Source: Coriaria nepalensis (lineage: Eukaryota; Streptophyta; Magnoliopsida; Cucurbitales; Coriariaceae). Taken from it: 64,000 nucleotides of DNA. The stretch spans positions 14,031,209 to 14,095,208 of the forward strand of contig CP114482.1 in NCBI GenBank assembly GCA_027186245.1, given 5' to 3'. Under the pieces are notes generated by a model, which had not been told where the DNA came from, did not search any database, and was given only the letters and a program-made list of their open reading frames with translations. Position numbers and translations under genes: made by a program. Positions 63,166 through 64,000 of the stretch are shown here, piece after piece. The first letter of the stretch is position 1, and the number at the start of each line of letters is the position of its first letter.

Positions 63166-64000
63166 TTTCGTTCGAAATTCTTGAAATGATTTAATTACTA
63201 AAAGAGACTCAATGACATGATTTCAAGGCTAAACAATGGATAATTTGCTTGAAAACATCAATTGCAAGTTATGCACAAATGTCTCGATTGAAGAGCGAAA
63301 ATAGAATATGTTCAAAATGCTTTCAAATGATTTGATGACTAGAAGAGACTCAATGACATGATTTTAAGGCTAAAAAGATGCATAGTTGCCTTCAATTATT
63401 GAATTGAAAGTTCTGAACGAAAGTCCTGTTTGAAGTGCGAAAAAATAAAATTCTTTCGAATTACTTTTAATTGATTTAATGACTAGAGAAGACTCAATGA
63501 CATGATTTTAAGGCTAAACAAACGCATAATTGCCTTCAATAGATCAATTGCATGTTTTGCACAAAAGTCGTGTTTGAAATGCGAAAATAGAATTCGTTTG
63601 AATTGATTTCGAATGATTTACTGACTAAAAGTGACTCAATGACATGATTTTAAGGCTATACAAATGCCAAGTTGCCTTCAAAAGATCCATTGCAAATTAT
63701 GCACGAAAGTATTGGTCCAAGTGCGAAAAAATATTTCGTTCGAATTTCTTTGAAATGATTTAATTACTAATAGAGACTCAATGACATGATTTCAAGGCTA
63801 AATAATGGATAATTTGCTTGAAAACATCAATTGCAAGTTATGCACAAAAGTCTCGATTGAAGAGCGAAAATAGAATTTGTTCAAAATGCTTTCAAATGAT
63901 TTGATGATTAGAAGAGACTCAATGACATGATTTTAAGGCTAAAAGATCTGCATAGTTGCCTTCAATTATTGAATTGAAAGTTCTGAACGAAAGTCATGTT
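63093..64000. repeat. Diverged, edge-type HORs
   Basis: The last one and a half HORs differ from the array consensus in every monomer: A with GATCCATTGC, AGTATTGGT(T/C)CAAGTGCG and ATTACTAA; B with GGATAATTTGCTTGAAAACA, CTCGATTGAAGAGCGAAAAT and TTCAAAATGC; C with GATGCATAGTTGCCTTCAAT, ATTGAATTGAAAG and GTGCGAAAAAATA. Several changes (GTTGCCTTCAA, GTGCGAAAA, GAGCGAAAAT) make the types more like each other. The window stops inside a C. Confidence 0.85.

Larger units (their letters stand above)
1..64000. repeat. Satellite DNA array, 569-bp four-monomer higher-order repeat
   Basis: The entire window is one head-to-tail array. I followed the A-monomer anchor (ATCTAATGCAAATTATGCAC and variants) through 112 occurrences: 23, 591, 1160, 1729, 2298, 2867, 3436 and so on to 63,117 and about 63,685. 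The spacing is 569 bp almost throughout, and each exception is explained by an indel or monomer change listed separately. Orientation never flips and no foreign sequence interrupts the array. The A+T richness, near-nucleosomal monomer and HOR organisation are typical of centromeric or pericentromeric satellites. That location is an inference, because no kinetochore mark can be read from sequence. The array starts inside an A monomer and ends inside a C monomer, so it extends past both ends. Confidence 0.98.

Noticed and set aside
1..64000. CRISPR array
   Set aside because: The conserved 28-bp block recurs every 141-144 bp, but the intervening sequence is itself conserved by monomer type and far longer than spacers. 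No cas genes are present.
1..64000. CENP-B box
   Set aside because: I looked for TTCG....A..CGGG-like motifs. TTCG is common in the monomers but no CGGG partner follows at the required spacing.
1..64000. Telomere repeats, tRNA, rRNA or transposon insertion
   Set aside because: No TTTAGGG/TTAGGG runs, no tRNA-like folds, no long terminal repeats and no target-site duplications were seen. Anchor spacing leaves no room for unexplained insertions.
1..64000. AAGCTT, polyadenylation or promoter-like motifs in AT-rich stretches
   Set aside because: Short motifs such as TATA-like or AATAAA-like strings arise by chance in this AT-rich repeat and recur with every HOR. Nothing points to a transcription unit.
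1..64000. Assignment to a particular species
   Set aside because: I do not recognise the monomer as a named satellite with confidence. Monomer length, AT content and HOR structure occur in both plants and animals.

Overview
The whole window is a single AT-rich satellite DNA array from a eukaryotic nuclear genome. I see no protein-coding gene, no RNA gene and no transposon. The organism cannot be named from sequence alone. A monomer of about 142 bp, higher-order repeat (HOR) structure and megasatellite-like continuity point to a centromeric or pericentromeric array, as known in plants and many animals. One B monomer counted by hand is about 31% G+C.

The basic unit is a four-monomer HOR of 569 bp, A-B-C-D (142+142+143+142 bp). 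By position tracking there are 112 A-monomer anchors, all in the same orientation, from base 23 to about 63,685. The four monomer types are clearly related but distinct. All share a conserved 3' end starting GACTCAATGACATGATTTTA, and most carry a central AATTCG..CGAATT-like dyad.

Above the HOR lies a second layer of segmental tandem duplication (super-HORs) of 3 to 4 HORs, with a different unit in each territory: 1,707 bp at 5.1-8.5 kb; a 2.13-kb segment at 13.1-15.2 kb repeated at 18.4-20.5 kb; 1,707 bp and then 2,420 bp at 20.1-28.3 kb; 2,276 bp at 37.5-42.1 kb; 1,705 bp at 46.6-50.0 kb; 2,261 bp at 51.8-56.4 kb; and 2,276 bp at 59.1-63.1 kb. Many HORs repeat the 569-bp length exactly, and every departure I found can be traced to a specific indel or to gain or loss of a monomer.

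A rearranged zone at 28.3-33.5 kb separates two well-homogenised territories. It contains B monomers with one recurring 41-bp deletion, a B/A hybrid, a D/B hybrid and a C-to-A junction that has lost a D monomer. Three supernumerary C monomers make pentameric HORs at 15.2, 23.9 and 26.3 kb. From about 60.5 kb, and strongly after 63.1 kb, the monomers diverge from the array consensus and the types look more like each other, as expected nearer an array edge or in an older layer.

No operon, enzyme or defence system is present. The interest lies in the nested repeat architecture, the variant haplotypes shared over tens of kilobases and the clear recombination junctions. The array runs off both ends of the window.
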